Shown: positions 44,394-54,400 of the stretch, one piece after another
How the letters are laid out: every line of letters starts with the position of its first letter
Numbering within the stretch: the stretch's first letter is position 1
Source: Myxococcales bacterium
Lineage (GTDB): Bacteria; Myxococcota_A; Polyangia; Polyangiales; Polyangiaceae
Direction: 5' to 3'
DNA: 64,000 nucleotides
Assembly (NCBI GenBank): GCA_016720545.1
Contig: JADKKK010000011.1
Coordinates: 62,001 to 126,000, forward strand
Program-made: the position numbers and the translations under genes
The notes under the pieces: generated by a model
The model's input: the letters and a program-made list of their open reading frames with translations, nothing else
Told to the model about the DNA's origin: nothing
The model's database searches: none

Positions 44394-44662
44394 TCACCGG
44401 GCGGCAGAATGAACGGGAGGAGATCGAGCTCCCAAGCGCGGCTCGTCCCCTGAGGATCGGCGTACACGTTGTACGTGACGCCGTCCGACACGATCGCGTC
44501 GTGGACGAACTCGGCGCGCTGCGCCGTCGTCTCACGCGAGAACCCGCCAAGTCGCGAGAGGAACGCGCGCCAGTGGGGGCGCGGGCTCCGCGCGTCGTCG
44601 AGCAGCTCGTTGTAGCGCGACGTCGACGGCTCGTATCCCTGGAGAAGAGTCTCGGTGGGCAT
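44278..44662 (-). CDS. N-terminal piece of the ATP-grasp/alpha-E fusion (5' of the frameshift)
   Basis: From an ATG at 44662 this frame gives the normal N-terminus of the family: HWRAFLSRLGG, VTYNVYADPQGTSRAWELDLLPFILPP and RARLLNAVLRDLYGPQRLFAEG. It is then out of frame: the bases GAGGGCTGC would need one more G (GAGGGGCTG) to read on into GLLPP. The likely indel is in the CCC run (plus strand) at 44298-44300. The frame then runs as nonsense to 44105. The single-base, homopolymer-associated lesion leaves both a sequencing error and a true mutation possible. Confidence 0.75.
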
Positions 44663-44683
44663 CTGTGCTGGCTCTCGATGGGC

Positions 44684-47600
44684 TCAGTCGGCTCGGCGAA
44701 GGTCCAGCGTATGTGGAAACTCGGGGCTCACGGGCAGAGTCTTCGGCCGAACCTCCCCTGGGGTGTGGCCGGTCAGCGAGAAGCGCGCTCGGCGGCGCCC
44801 CTCGGCCTCGAGGGCGTTGACGGGGCGCGTGTCGTGCGCCCGCCCGCCGGGGTGGGCGACGTGGTATTCGCAGCCGCCGAGGCTCCGGCGGGTCCACCGG
44901 TCGACGAGGTCGAAGGTCAGCGGCGCGTGGACCGGGATGTGCGGGTGGAGGCAGCGCGGCGGTTGCCACGCGCGGTAGCGGACGCCCGCGACGTGCTCGC
45001 CGTTCTTGCCCATCGCCTGCAGCGGGAGGGCGATCCCGTTGCACGTGACGGCGAAGCGCTCCGCGGGCATCCCCGTCACCTTCACCTCGAGCCGCTCGAG
45101 CGACGAGTCGACGTAGCGGGCCGTGCCTCCCGGGGTCGCGTCCTCGCCCATTACGTGCCACGGCTCGAGCGCCGCGCGCAGCTCGACGTCGATCCCGCGC
45201 ACATTGAAGCCTCCGTACCGTGGGAAGCGAAACTCGTAGTGCGGCGCGAACCACTCGGCCTCGAACGGGTAGCCGGCGTCCACGAGCTCCCCGAGGACGT
45301 CCTCGAAGTCCTGCCAGACGAAGTGCGGGAGCATGAAGCGATCGTGGAGGGCGGTCCCCCAGCGGGCGAGGCGCGCGGGGGCGAACGGCTTCTTCCAGAA
45401 GCGCGCCACGAGCGCCCGCAGGAGGAGCACCTGCGTCACGCTCATCCGCGCGTGCGGCGGCATCTCGAAGGCGCGCAGCTCGAGGAGGCCGAGGCGCCCC
45501 GCCGTGCCGTCGGGGGAGTAGAGCTTGTCGATGCAGAACTCCGCGCGATGCGTGTTGCCCGTCACGTCCACGAGCAGATCGCGGAACAGGCGATCCGACA
45601 GCCACGGGGGCGGCGGCTCACCCGGCGACTCCTTCATGCGCCGCGTCACCTCGCGGAAGCCGATCTCCAGCTCGAAGACCGCGTCGTCGCGCGCCTCGTC
45701 GACGCGCGGCGCCTGCGAGGTGGGGCCGATGAACATGCCGGAGAACAGGTAGGAGAGCGAGGGGTGCTGGTGAAAATAGGCGAGGAGGCTCCGCAGCAGA
45801 TCGGGCCGCCGCAAGAACGGGGAGTCGAGGGGGGTCTTCGCCCCGAGGACGACGTGGTTGCCGCCGCCGGTGCCGGCGTGCCGTCCGTCGATCATGAACT
45901 TCTCGGCGGCCAGGCGCGAGAGGCGGGCGTCCTCGTAGAGGTCAATCGTGCGCGAGACGAGCTCGTCCCACGAAGCCGAGGGGTGGATGTTCACCTCGAT
46001 GACCCCTGGATCCGGGGTCACGCTGAGGTGGCAGAGGCGCGCGTCGCGCGGCGGCGTATAGCCCTCGAGCAGCACGGGCACGCCGAGCTCCGCGGCGCTC
46101 GCCTCGACCGCGGTGACCAGCGCGACGTAGTCGTCGAGCGTGTCGACCGGGGGCATGAACACGTACAGCACGCCTGCGCGCGGCTCGGCGCACATCGCCG
46201 TGCGCGTGACCCACGTGGCGGACTCGCCCACCTTCGGCGAGCGCTCGCGCGCGGCCTTGGGCTTCGCCTCCCTGCTTGCCGCGCGACCACCGCGCGACCG
46301 GGGAGCCCGCCTTCGGTGGGGGGGACGGGGCCGCTTGCCCCGATCGGCGGGAGCGATCCACGGCTGAGCGTCGAGCGGGAGGCGGAGCCCCATCGGCGAG
46401 TCGCCGGGCACCAGCCAGCAGTGCTCCCCTCGGAAGTACCATGGGCTCGTCTTCCACTCGCGCGTCGCGGGATCGTAGGCAATCGGCAGGACGTGGCCGG
46501 CCGGCTCGTCGAGGCCGCCCGCGAAGAGGCGCGCGAGCCGCGCGCGCTCGAGCGGATCGTCGAGGCGGGAGGCGAGCGGATCGACGTTCACTGGCAACCG
46601 GCGCTCGCGCCAGAGATAGTAATAGGCGTCTTCGTGCGCGGAGAAGACGTGCTTCGGATCGAGCGCGAGGCGCGCGGCGACCCCCGCGAGCAGCGCTCGT
46701 GCGGTGTGGGCGTCCGCGCCGCTCGGGTTCGCCTCGTCGGCGATGAGGGTCGCGTCGCTCCACAGGGGCTCGCCGTCGCGCCGCCAGTACAGGTTCAGCG
46801 CCCAGCGCGGCAGCGGCTCACCCGGGTACCATTTGCCCTGCCCGAAGTGGACGAGCCCGGTCGGCGCATAGCGCTCGCGGAGCCGCTCGTAGAGCTCGCG
46901 CGCGAGCGCGCGCTTCGTGGGCCCCAAGGCCGCCGTGTTCCACTCCGCGGCGTCGAGGTCGTCCTTCGCGATGAAGGTAGGCTCACCGCCCATCGTGAGG
47001 CGCACGTCGCCCTGGAGGAGCTCGGCGTCCACCTCGCGACCGAGCGACAGCACCCTCGCCCACTGGTCCTCGGTGTACGGCTTCGTGACGCGCGGGACCT
47101 CGAGGACGCGCGTGACCTTCATCGCGTGCTCGAACGTCGTCTCCACCGCGTCGACGAGCCCGCTCACCGGCGCGGCGAGGGCCGGCTCCGCGGTGCACGC
47201 GAGCGGCAGGTGCCCCTCTCCGGCGAGGAGGCCGGATGTGGGGTCGAGCCCGATCCACCCGGCGCCCGGCAGATACACCTCACACCACGCGTGCAGGTCC
47301 ACGAAGTCCTCGGCGGGCCCCGCGGGCCCCTCGAGCGGCTTCGTGTCGGCGGTGAGCTGGATGAGGTATCCCGACGCGAAGCGCGCCGCGAAGCCGAGCC
47401 GCCGGAGGATTTGCACGAGGAGCCACCCCGAGTCGCGACACGAGCCTGATCGGAGCTCCAGCGTCTGATCGGGGGTCTGGAGCCCGGGCTCGATGCGCAC
47501 GCGGTACTCGATGGCCAAGTTCAGGCGCTGGTTCAGCTCGACCAAGAAGTCGTTGGTCGAGCAGCCCGCGCGGGAAATTCCTGCGACATAGGCGTCCAGC

Positions 47601-47977
47601 AGCGGCGAGTCGTCGAGGACCCGCTGGTACGGCGCGAGCTCGCGCTCGAGCGACGCCTCGTACTCGAACGGGAACCGCTCCGCGTACGGCTCGAGGAAGA
47701 AGTCGAAGGGGTTCATCGACGCCATCTCAGCGACCAGATCGACCTCGATCGTGAGCTCCCGGGTCTTCTTCGGGAAGACGAGCCGAGCGATGTAGTTCGA
47801 TTGAGGGTCCTGCTGCCAGTTGAGGAAGTGCTCCGCGGGGAGCACCTGCAACCCGTAGCTGAGGATCCGCGAGCGGCAGTGCGGGGCTGGGCGCAGCCTC
47901 ACGCTCTGAGGCCCGAGCGCGACCGGGTGCGCGTAGCGGTAGGTCGTCCGGTGGTGCAAGGCGACGTGGATGGTCAT
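44684..47977 (-). CDS. Transglutaminase-DUF2126 fusion protein
   Basis: The ATG at 47977 begins a 1097-residue protein (MTIHVALHHRTTYRYAHPV). The N-terminal third is a transglutaminase-like domain with Cys in GSCRDSGWLL, His in DLHAWCEVYL and Asp in GLDPTSG. The remaining two thirds are the DUF2126 domain, with LTMGGEPTFIA, GLVHFGQGKWYPGEPLPRWA, GRHAGTGGGNHVVLGA and HHxF-like LPHFVWQDFED blocks. Between them, about residue 540, an Arg/Pro-rich linker seems specific to this copy. The family is the hallmark of the ATP-grasp/alpha-E/transglutaminase system. The gene is followed 21 bp later by the fusion gene at 44662, suggesting an operon. Confidence 0.9.
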   Translation of the reverse strand: MTIHVALHHRTTYRYAHPVALGPQSVRLRPAPHCRSRILSYGLQVLPAEHFLNWQQDPQSNYIARLVFPKKTRELTIEVDLVAEMASMNPFDFFLEPYAERFPFEYEASLERELAPYQRVLDDSPLLDAYVAGISRAGCSTNDFLVELNQRLNLAIEYRVRIEPGLQTPDQTLELRSGSCRDSGWLLVQILRRLGFAARFASGYLIQLTADTKPLEGPAGPAEDFVDLHAWCEVYLPGAGWIGLDPTSGLLAGEGHLPLACTAEPALAAPVSGLVDAVETTFEHAMKVTRVLEVPRVTKPYTEDQWARVLSLGREVDAELLQGDVRLTMGGEPTFIAKDDLDAAEWNTAALGPTKRALARELYERLRERYAPTGLVHFGQGKWYPGEPLPRWALNLYWRRDGEPLWSDATLIADEANPSGADAHTARALLAGVAARLALDPKHVFSAHEDAYYYLWRERRLPVNVDPLASRLDDPLERARLARLFAGGLDEPAGHVLPIAYDPATREWKTSPWYFRGEHCWLVPGDSPMGLRLPLDAQPWIAPADRGKRPRPPHRRRAPRSRGGRAASREAKPKAARERSPKVGESATWVTRTAMCAEPRAGVLYVFMPPVDTLDDYVALVTAVEASAAELGVPVLLEGYTPPRDARLCHLSVTPDPGVIEVNIHPSASWDELVSRTIDLYEDARLSRLAAEKFMIDGRHAGTGGGNHVVLGAKTPLDSPFLRRPDLLRSLLAYFHQHPSLSYLFSGMFIGPTSQAPRVDEARDDAVFELEIGFREVTRRMKESPGEPPPPWLSDRLFRDLLVDVTGNTHRAEFCIDKLYSPDGTAGRLGLLELRAFEMPPHARMSVTQVLLLRALVARFWKKPFAPARLARWGTALHDRFMLPHFVWQDFEDVLGELVDAGYPFEAEWFAPHYEFRFPRYGGFNVRGIDVELRAALEPWHVMGEDATPGGTARYVDSSLERLEVKVTGMPAERFAVTCNGIALPLQAMGKNGEHVAGVRYRAWQPPRCLHPHIPVHAPLTFDLVDRWTRRSLGGCEYHVAHPGGRAHDTRPVNALEAEGRRRARFSLTGHTPGEVRPKTLPVSPEFPHTLDLRRAD

Positions 47978-48082
47978 GGGTCGGGTCGCCAGGGTACGCG
48001 ACGGGGCGCTCTTACGGCCAGGACGCGGTGCGCTCGGGGCGGTGGAGCCACGCGCGCGCGCCGCCGCGGTACCTTGGAGCCC

Positions 48083-48826
48083 ATGGGCGCTCCGACTGGC
48101 ATCCGGCACTTCCACCGCCTCGTCGTCTCGAACGTTTTTCTTTTGGACGGCGGCGTCGGCGACCGGTGGCTCGTCGACACCGGGCACTGGGCCGAGCGCG
48201 CCACGCTGCTCTGGGAGCTGCGCCGCGCCGGGCTGGGCCCGCGCGACGTCACAGGGGTGCTGCTCACCCACCGCCACTCGGACCACGCCGGGAACGCGGC
48301 GTTTCTCCAGCGCTACGGGGTGAAGATCTACGCGCACCACGCCGACGCGCGCGTGCTCGCCGGAGAGGCGCAACGCCCTCCGATGCGGCCGGGTGAAGGC
48401 ACCGATCTCGTCTCCAGGGCGTTCGCCCACGTGGAGAACCTCTTGCCCGCCGCGCGGCTCCAGGTGGACGGCGCGCTCGAAGACGGGGACACCGTCGCGG
48501 GACTCTGCGTCCACGCCGTGCCGGGGCACACCGAGGGCTCCGTGTTCTTCCGGCACGAGCCCACGCGCACGCTCCTCACCGGCGACATGCTGCTCGCCGC
48601 GCGACCGCCCCTCACCCTGGTGCAGGGCCTCACGCCGCCCTTCGCCGCGTTCACCTCCGACCTCGCGCTCGCGCACGCGTCGCTGCGCGCGTTTCACGCG
48701 GCGGGATTCGACTACGACAACCTGCTCTCGGGCCACGGTCGGCCGATTTTGGGAGAGGCGCGCGAGGCGGTCGCCAGGCTCATCGCGGGGCTCCCCGCGC
48801 CCGTCGACCGTCGACCTGCTCCGTGA
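48083..48826 (+). CDS. Metallo-beta-lactamase-fold hydrolase
   Basis: The ATG at 48083 has TTGGAG at a good distance. The 247-residue protein shows the zinc motif THRHSDHAG (HxHxDH), the later His in VPGHTEGSVFF, Asp in LLTGDMLL and the final His in LSGHG. These are arranged as in glyoxalase-II-like members of the superfamily. Function within the superfamily (thioester, phosphodiester or lactone hydrolysis) cannot be decided. It stands divergently from the transglutaminase-DUF2126 gene and convergently to the lipoprotein ending at 48864. Confidence 0.85.
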   Translation: MGAPTGIRHFHRLVVSNVFLLDGGVGDRWLVDTGHWAERATLLWELRRAGLGPRDVTGVLLTHRHSDHAGNAAFLQRYGVKIYAHHADARVLAGEAQRPPMRPGEGTDLVSRAFAHVENLLPAARLQVDGALEDGDTVAGLCVHAVPGHTEGSVFFRHEPTRTLLTGDMLLAARPPLTLVQGLTPPFAAFTSDLALAHASLRAFHAAGFDYDNLLSGHGRPILGEAREAVARLIAGLPAPVDRRPAP

Positions 48827-48863
48827 GATCTCGCGTCGGAAAAGCGCCGCAAGTCGACGCGCG

Positions 48864-50285
48864 TCACTCGCCGAGCGCCTCGCGCGCGACCACCTCGGCC
48901 ACGTCGGCGAGCGCAGGAAAGGCCACGTCGTCGTACGCGTAGAGGTCGTCGTTGATGACCTCGTCGGGGTTCGCGTACACGGTAGCCGCCAGGAAAAAGG
49001 CCTTCCCCGTGGCCTTCTCCACAACGTACGCGTTGGTCGTGAGAAAGCCGTACGCCTGGCCGACCTTCGCGTACACCTCGAGCCTACCGCGCGCGCGCAC
49101 ACGCTCGAGACCACGCAAGAAGGGATTGAGCCGGTAGTCGGCCACCACGTTGCGATCGTATCCCGGGAGGCCCGATTGGCTCGGGAGCGTGCCGAGCGCC
49201 TCTTTGACGTACGCGAGATCGTCGGGAGTCGCCTGGTCTTTCGGGAGCTTCGCGCCGAGGAGCTCGGGCCGCACGATGCGCACGAGCGTGTCCTGGAGAT
49301 CGCGGAGCGTCATGGCGTTCCTGTCGGCGAACGACGCGGGCCCTTTCACGAGCTTGCCGCTTTCGACGGACGCGTTCCCCACCTCGAGGCGCAGCGCCCG
49401 CGTCGCGGGGAGGACGAGCGTGCTCTTTCGCGGCGGGAGCGTGTCGCGTGGCCCGGTCTTCGGGACGAGATCGATGCGCGGCGAGACGGTGGCCGGATCG
49501 ATCTCGCCTCCGGTGGCGAAGCCCATGCGCACGCGCGCCGACGCGAGCCCGAGGCCCCACAGGGTCTCGTGCGCTTCTTTGTGCCCGGCGAACGCGAGCA
49601 GCCGGTTCGCCGACGCGTTGTCCGAGACGATGAGCGCTCGCCACGTCTCGCGCGCGAGCGTGGTGGAGAAGGGCGAGCCGGGCCCCGACGAAGGGAAGAT
49701 CTCGAGCGTGGTGTCGCGCCCAAGCCCCACCGCCGCGTGCTTCGCGTGCCGGAGCGCGGGGAGGCGGTCGTAGCTCGCGAGCGCGAGCGGGACCTTCATG
49801 GAGCTCGCCGGGAAGAAGTACTCGGCGTCGGCGAAGTACCCGTGCCGCTCGAGGCTCGCGGGTCTCCCGGCCTCGGCCTTCGTGACCGCGGCGTAGAGCA
49901 CCTGGAAGCGGTACCTCTCGCGATCTTTGAGCACGGCGCGGAGCGTCTTTCCGCCGCGCTCGAAGGCTCGGGACAGCCAAAGATCCGCCGAAGGGGCCGC
50001 GGCCTTCGGGGCCGCGTCGCTCGGTGTTTTGGGCGACCCGGCGGGCGGCGGTGCCGCGAGGCTCCCCTTCGGGGGCTCGGTCTTCTTCGGGGCCGTGGGC
50101 TCGTCGTCCGGGATCTCGGGCTCGGCCGCCTGCTCGGTCGCGGGCTCGTCGTCGGGCTCGCTGGCGACGGGCTCGGCGAGCGCGCGGGGCGCGGCCGGCG
50201 GCGGGAGGGACCCCGAAGGCGTCGCGCAGCCCACGAGCGCGAGCGCCGCGACCAGGGCTCCGCGCGCGAGGGGCTCACGGCTCAC
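48864..50285 (-). CDS. Class A beta-lactamase-like serine hydrolase lipoprotein
   Basis: The 473-residue product starts with a lipoprotein signal (VAALALVGCATPS), followed by an acidic Glu/Pro-rich linker (about 30-110). A serine-hydrolase domain comes next with SxxK as SSMK, SDN in SDNASAN and a degenerate third box (KVGQAYG in place of KTG). The motif order is that of class A beta-lactamases and low-molecular-weight transpeptidase relatives, but the protein is longer and the KTG change makes drug hydrolysis uncertain. It could instead be a peptidoglycan-acting or regulatory enzyme. Its start overlaps the stop of the upstream helical-repeat lipoprotein, so the two are coupled. Confidence 0.72.
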   Translation of the reverse strand: MSREPLARGALVAALALVGCATPSGSLPPPAAPRALAEPVASEPDDEPATEQAAEPEIPDDEPTAPKKTEPPKGSLAAPPPAGSPKTPSDAAPKAAAPSADLWLSRAFERGGKTLRAVLKDRERYRFQVLYAAVTKAEAGRPASLERHGYFADAEYFFPASSMKVPLALASYDRLPALRHAKHAAVGLGRDTTLEIFPSSGPGSPFSTTLARETWRALIVSDNASANRLLAFAGHKEAHETLWGLGLASARVRMGFATGGEIDPATVSPRIDLVPKTGPRDTLPPRKSTLVLPATRALRLEVGNASVESGKLVKGPASFADRNAMTLRDLQDTLVRIVRPELLGAKLPKDQATPDDLAYVKEALGTLPSQSGLPGYDRNVVADYRLNPFLRGLERVRARGRLEVYAKVGQAYGFLTTNAYVVEKATGKAFFLAATVYANPDEVINDDLYAYDDVAFPALADVAEVVAREALGE

Positions 50286-51321
50286 GGGGAGCCTCCGCGG
50301 AGGTCATGATGCGCACGAGCTCGCGGTCGGCCGCCAACGTCGGCTCGAGCAACAGCACGAGGTAGTGATCCTCGTCCATCTTGCGCAGGCGCGCGATCTC
50401 GCGCGCGCCCCGTTCTGGCCCCTGCGCCATCATCACGAGCGCCGCCTGCGCGCGGGTGAGCTTGGGGTACGTCTTCAGGCAGCCACGGAGCGCGAGCGCG
50501 GACGCGCGCGCGTCGCGCCGTCGCTCGAGCGGCTCCATGGCCTTCAGGTAGCAGAGCGCCGGGGCGCGCTCGGGCACGTCGGCGCTCGCGAGGGCGACGT
50601 CGACCTCCGCCCACTCGCCGCGCATGCGGTGGACCTCGGCGCGCAGCAGCGCCGTGCGAGGGTGGTTCGGGGCCTCTCTCATGAGCTCGCGCACGAGCTC
50701 GGCGCCGCGCGCCACGTACTCGGGGGCCACGACGCCGAGCGCGTCGGCGAGGGTGCTCCCCTCTTCGACGGCGCGCACGAGCCCGGCGAGCGTGCGGCCT
50801 CGATCGGTGCTCGGCGTCGCGCCCTCGCCCGCGAGGTTCGCCCGCGCGATGCGCACGTGCGCGCCCACCTGCGCCTCTTGGCTCGTGAGCGCTTGGGACG
50901 CGACGAGCATCGCGTCGCCGAGCAGCAGGCTCACCTGGGCTTCGGCGAGCTTGCCCTCGAGCGTGCGGAGGCTCCGCGCGAACGCGGCCGCCTCGGGGTA
51001 GAAGTAGACGAGATCGCGCCTCACGATGGCGCGCACGTCCTCGAGCGACTTCGGGCTGCGCAGGGCCTCGTCGGCCGGCGACAGGCGCACGTTCTTGACC
51101 AGGGCGGCGAGCACCTTCTTCGCGTCGGCCTCGCGCAGCGCCCCGCCCCCCTGCACGACGAAGCAGGGTCGCGTCGGCGCCGGGGCCTTCGAGCTTGGGC
51201 CGGGCGACGTCGCCGCGAGTGGAGGCGGCATGCTCGCGGGGCGAGGTGTGCAGCCGCCGACCGCGGCGAGGCCGAGCGAGCCGAGCGCGAGCCCGACGAC
51301 GAACGAGGAGCGAATCGCCAT
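50275..51321 (-). CDS. Helical-repeat lipoprotein of unknown function
   Basis: The ATG at 51321 gives MAIRSSFVVGLALG and a lipobox ending GGCTPRP. After a Pro/Ala linker the remaining 300 residues are all-alpha with a regular Ala/Leu/Arg pattern, similar to tetratricopeptide-like scaffolds, although no canonical TPR was assigned. The longer frame upstream to 51678 lacks a signal and is out of register with the alpha-2-macroglobulin gene. The gene lies 85 bp after that gene and overlaps the next gene (the serine hydrolase) by 11 bp, so all three may be cotranscribed. Confidence 0.68.
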   Translation of the reverse strand: MAIRSSFVVGLALGSLGLAAVGGCTPRPASMPPPLAATSPGPSSKAPAPTRPCFVVQGGGALREADAKKVLAALVKNVRLSPADEALRSPKSLEDVRAIVRRDLVYFYPEAAAFARSLRTLEGKLAEAQVSLLLGDAMLVASQALTSQEAQVGAHVRIARANLAGEGATPSTDRGRTLAGLVRAVEEGSTLADALGVVAPEYVARGAELVRELMREAPNHPRTALLRAEVHRMRGEWAEVDVALASADVPERAPALCYLKAMEPLERRRDARASALALRGCLKTYPKLTRAQAALVMMAQGPERGAREIARLRKMDEDHYLVLLLEPTLAADRELVRIMTSAEAPREP

Positions 51322-51406
51322 GGCGTATCCTTCGCTCGCGCCGAAGGCCGCGTCAACCGAGCCCGCGTCGACGTGCGCTCGCGCGTGCCGAAGCGCCCGC
51401 GCCCCG

Positions 51407-54400
51407 CTACGGCGCCTTCGGGGTGACGGTGAGGGTGCTCGCCGCGGTGCGCCCGTACACCTCGGGGGCGTACATCGCCTCGATGCGGGTAGGCGGCGCC
51501 ACGAACGTGCCCACCGAGGTCGCGCGCGCGAGGTACCGGATGCGGTACATGCCAGGCTCGAGCTTGTCGAAGGTCGTGACGACGCGATCGTCGCGCACCT
51601 CGCGGCGCGACGTGGCGGTGCGGAACGTGGTGCCGAGCCAAGCGGTCTTGGGGTCCATCCCCTTCGTCTCGCGATCACGGCTGGCCTTGGAGGTGGTGTC
51701 GATGTCGTAGTCGAGCGCCTCGAGGCCGGCGGGCAGCGGGTCGTCCAGCACCACCTGCTCGCGGGGCTCGGCCGACTCGAACAGCAGATCGACCACCACG
51801 AGATCGCCTGCGGCGACCGACTCGGCGGTCTTCTTGGGAATGCTCGCGAGCGCGTCGGCCACGGCGCTCGGGGCTACGCCGCGCACGTACTTCGTGACGA
51901 AGAGGCCCTCGTCGCGCGCCTTCGTGGGGAGGGTCGCGGTCGCGTAGCGGAGCTCCGCCGCGTAGAACGCGCGCCCGCCGGAGGCCGTAAAGAGCAGGTT
52001 CGGCCCGCGCGACGCGAGCTTGTCGGCCGGCAGGAAGGCCTTGTCCTCGCGGAGCGCGCCGGCGGCGAACTTGCTCGTCAGGAGCTCTTCCCCGCCCAGC
52101 AGCGCGCGCGCCTCGAACGCGTCGGCGCCCGACTCCTGGAGCCTGCGGTAGTCGGCCAAGGCCATCAGCGCCCAGCCGTCTTCCTGGGTGGTGCGCCAGG
52201 CGCCGTGCGGCTGCCGCAGGGCGAGGAGTCGACGCGCGATGCGGCCCGCGTGCGGGTGCTTGGGGTCTGTGGCGAGCAGCGCGCGGAGCACCATCGCGAG
52301 CGTGCGGGCCCGAGACTCGAGGATCGCGCCGTAGAGGTCGTCCCCGTCGTCGTCGATGTCGACGCCGTTCGCGGCGACGCGCAGCCGCCCCTCGATCTCG
52401 CCCGCCAGGGTCTTCTGCTGCGCGGCGCTCATGTCGGCCTTCGCCATCGCGTGCAGCAGCGCGGCCTTCGCCGAGAGCCGCTGACCTGCGCGCGCGTCGA
52501 AGAGGATGTTGAGCGCGCCGGGGTTCGGCGAGCCCACGGTGGAGAGCGCGTCGCCGATCATGGCGGCGCTCGCGTACTCGGCCGCGCGGCTCACGGCCTC
52601 CTTCTCGGCCTTCTCGCGCTTGGCCTCGGCGCTCCCTGCGCCGGCGTCGCCGCCCGTGTCGGCGGCCTCGTCGGGCTCACCCGCGCCCACCTTCGCGAAG
52701 CGGCGCGTCGCGGCGGCGAGGCGGAACGTGAGGTACGAGCGCGCCTGCTCGATCACGTCGCGCGGGACGAAGCGCTTCTTGTCGTTCGCGCCGGAGACCG
52801 CGAGCAGCGTGTAAGCGCTGAGCCACGGCTCGGAGGGCGCGCCGTCCCAGAAGCCGAAGCCGCCGTCGGAGTTCTGGCGCTTCACCAGCGTGGCGATCGC
52901 GGCGTCGATCGCGGCGGTCTTGTCGCCCGCGGACCGCCCCGCGGGGCCGAGGTCGAGCGTCGAGAGCAGCGGGAGCACGCGGCTCGCGACCTGCTCGGTG
53001 CAGCCGTACGGGTAGTCGGCGAGGTGAGCCGCCGTGGCGCCGAGGCCGACGAGCGCGCTCGAGCCGAGGCGCACCTCGAGCCCGCCGTAGTCCGGGCGCA
53101 TCGCCCCAAGATCGCCGAGGGCGATCGCCACCTCGTCGGCCGTCTCGCCGTACACCACCTGAGACTCGACGTGCATGGGCACGTCCACCTTTCGCTTCAG
53201 CTCGACCTGGTCGACCTCGGCGCCGGAGCGCACCTCGAACGCGAGCGTGACCTCGCCGGGCGCCGTGGCCTTCACCGGGAAGCGCACCTCGGTCTGGCCG
53301 CCGCGCTTCATCGTGACCCGCCGCGTGGTGGCGCCGGTGGTCGAGAGTCCGCGGGCCATCATGCGCACGTCCACCGTCATGTCGTCGCCGCCTCCCTTGC
53401 TCGCCTTGTCGCCCGCCTTCGACGACACGATCACGCTGGCCTCGAGCGCGTCGCCGACCCGGAGGATGCGGGGCAGCGCCGGGCGCGCCATCAGGCTGCG
53501 GTACGTCGTGATCTTCGAGTCGCCCGAGCCGAAGTGGTCGTCGGCGCCGGCGGCCACGGCCATGACGCGGAAGGTGGTGAGGTTGTCGGGGAGCTTGAAA
53601 GAGAAGTGTGCGCGCCCCGCCTTGTCGGTCTTCTTTCCGGCCTGGAAGAAGGCTGTCGTGCGGAAATCGGCGCGCTTCTGCCCGCCGTCGCCGCCGTCGT
53701 CGCCCTTGTCGTAGTCGCCGGCGTTCCGCGCGAGCGCGTACTCGTACCCGAGCGGGGAGAGCTGCTCGCCGGCGCGCACGGGGAGAATGCGCGCGAGCCC
53801 CTCCCGGTTGTCGAGGGTGAACACGCGCAGCTTCCGCCGCTTCACGAAGGCGGGCAGCGGATCGGGGGTGACATAGCTTGTCAGGGCCAAGACCCCCTCG
53901 TCGACCACGTAGAACGTGAGCGCGCTCTCCACCGGCTTGCCGGCCCGGTCTTGCACGACCACGTCGGCCTCGACCGTCGCGCCGGGCTGGTACTCCTGCT
54001 TGGGCTCCGTCACCTTCACCTGGAGGCGATGCGCCTCCTCGTTGACGTGGAGCTCGGCGTACCCGAAGCGGTAGTCGGGCGCGCCGAGGTCGGCGGCCGG
54101 CAGCGCGGCGGGCGGGGCCGACACGCGCCCGCGGAGCGCCACGACGCTCACGAACGCGTTCGGGTAAAACCGGGGGTCGATCGGCACGTCGACGACGGGG
54201 AGCGGCCCCTTGATGGGGACGACCTTGCGCCAGAGGACCCCGTCGCGCTCGACGGTGACGAGCGCCTGCCCCTCCTTGAAGGGATTGCGGAGCACCACCT
54301 TCGCGGTGTCGCCCACCTCGTACGAGGGCTTGTTGGTCTCGAGCTTGATCTCGTGGCGGTCGTCCGAGGCCCACGCCGCCGGCGCGCTGGGGCTCTCCTC

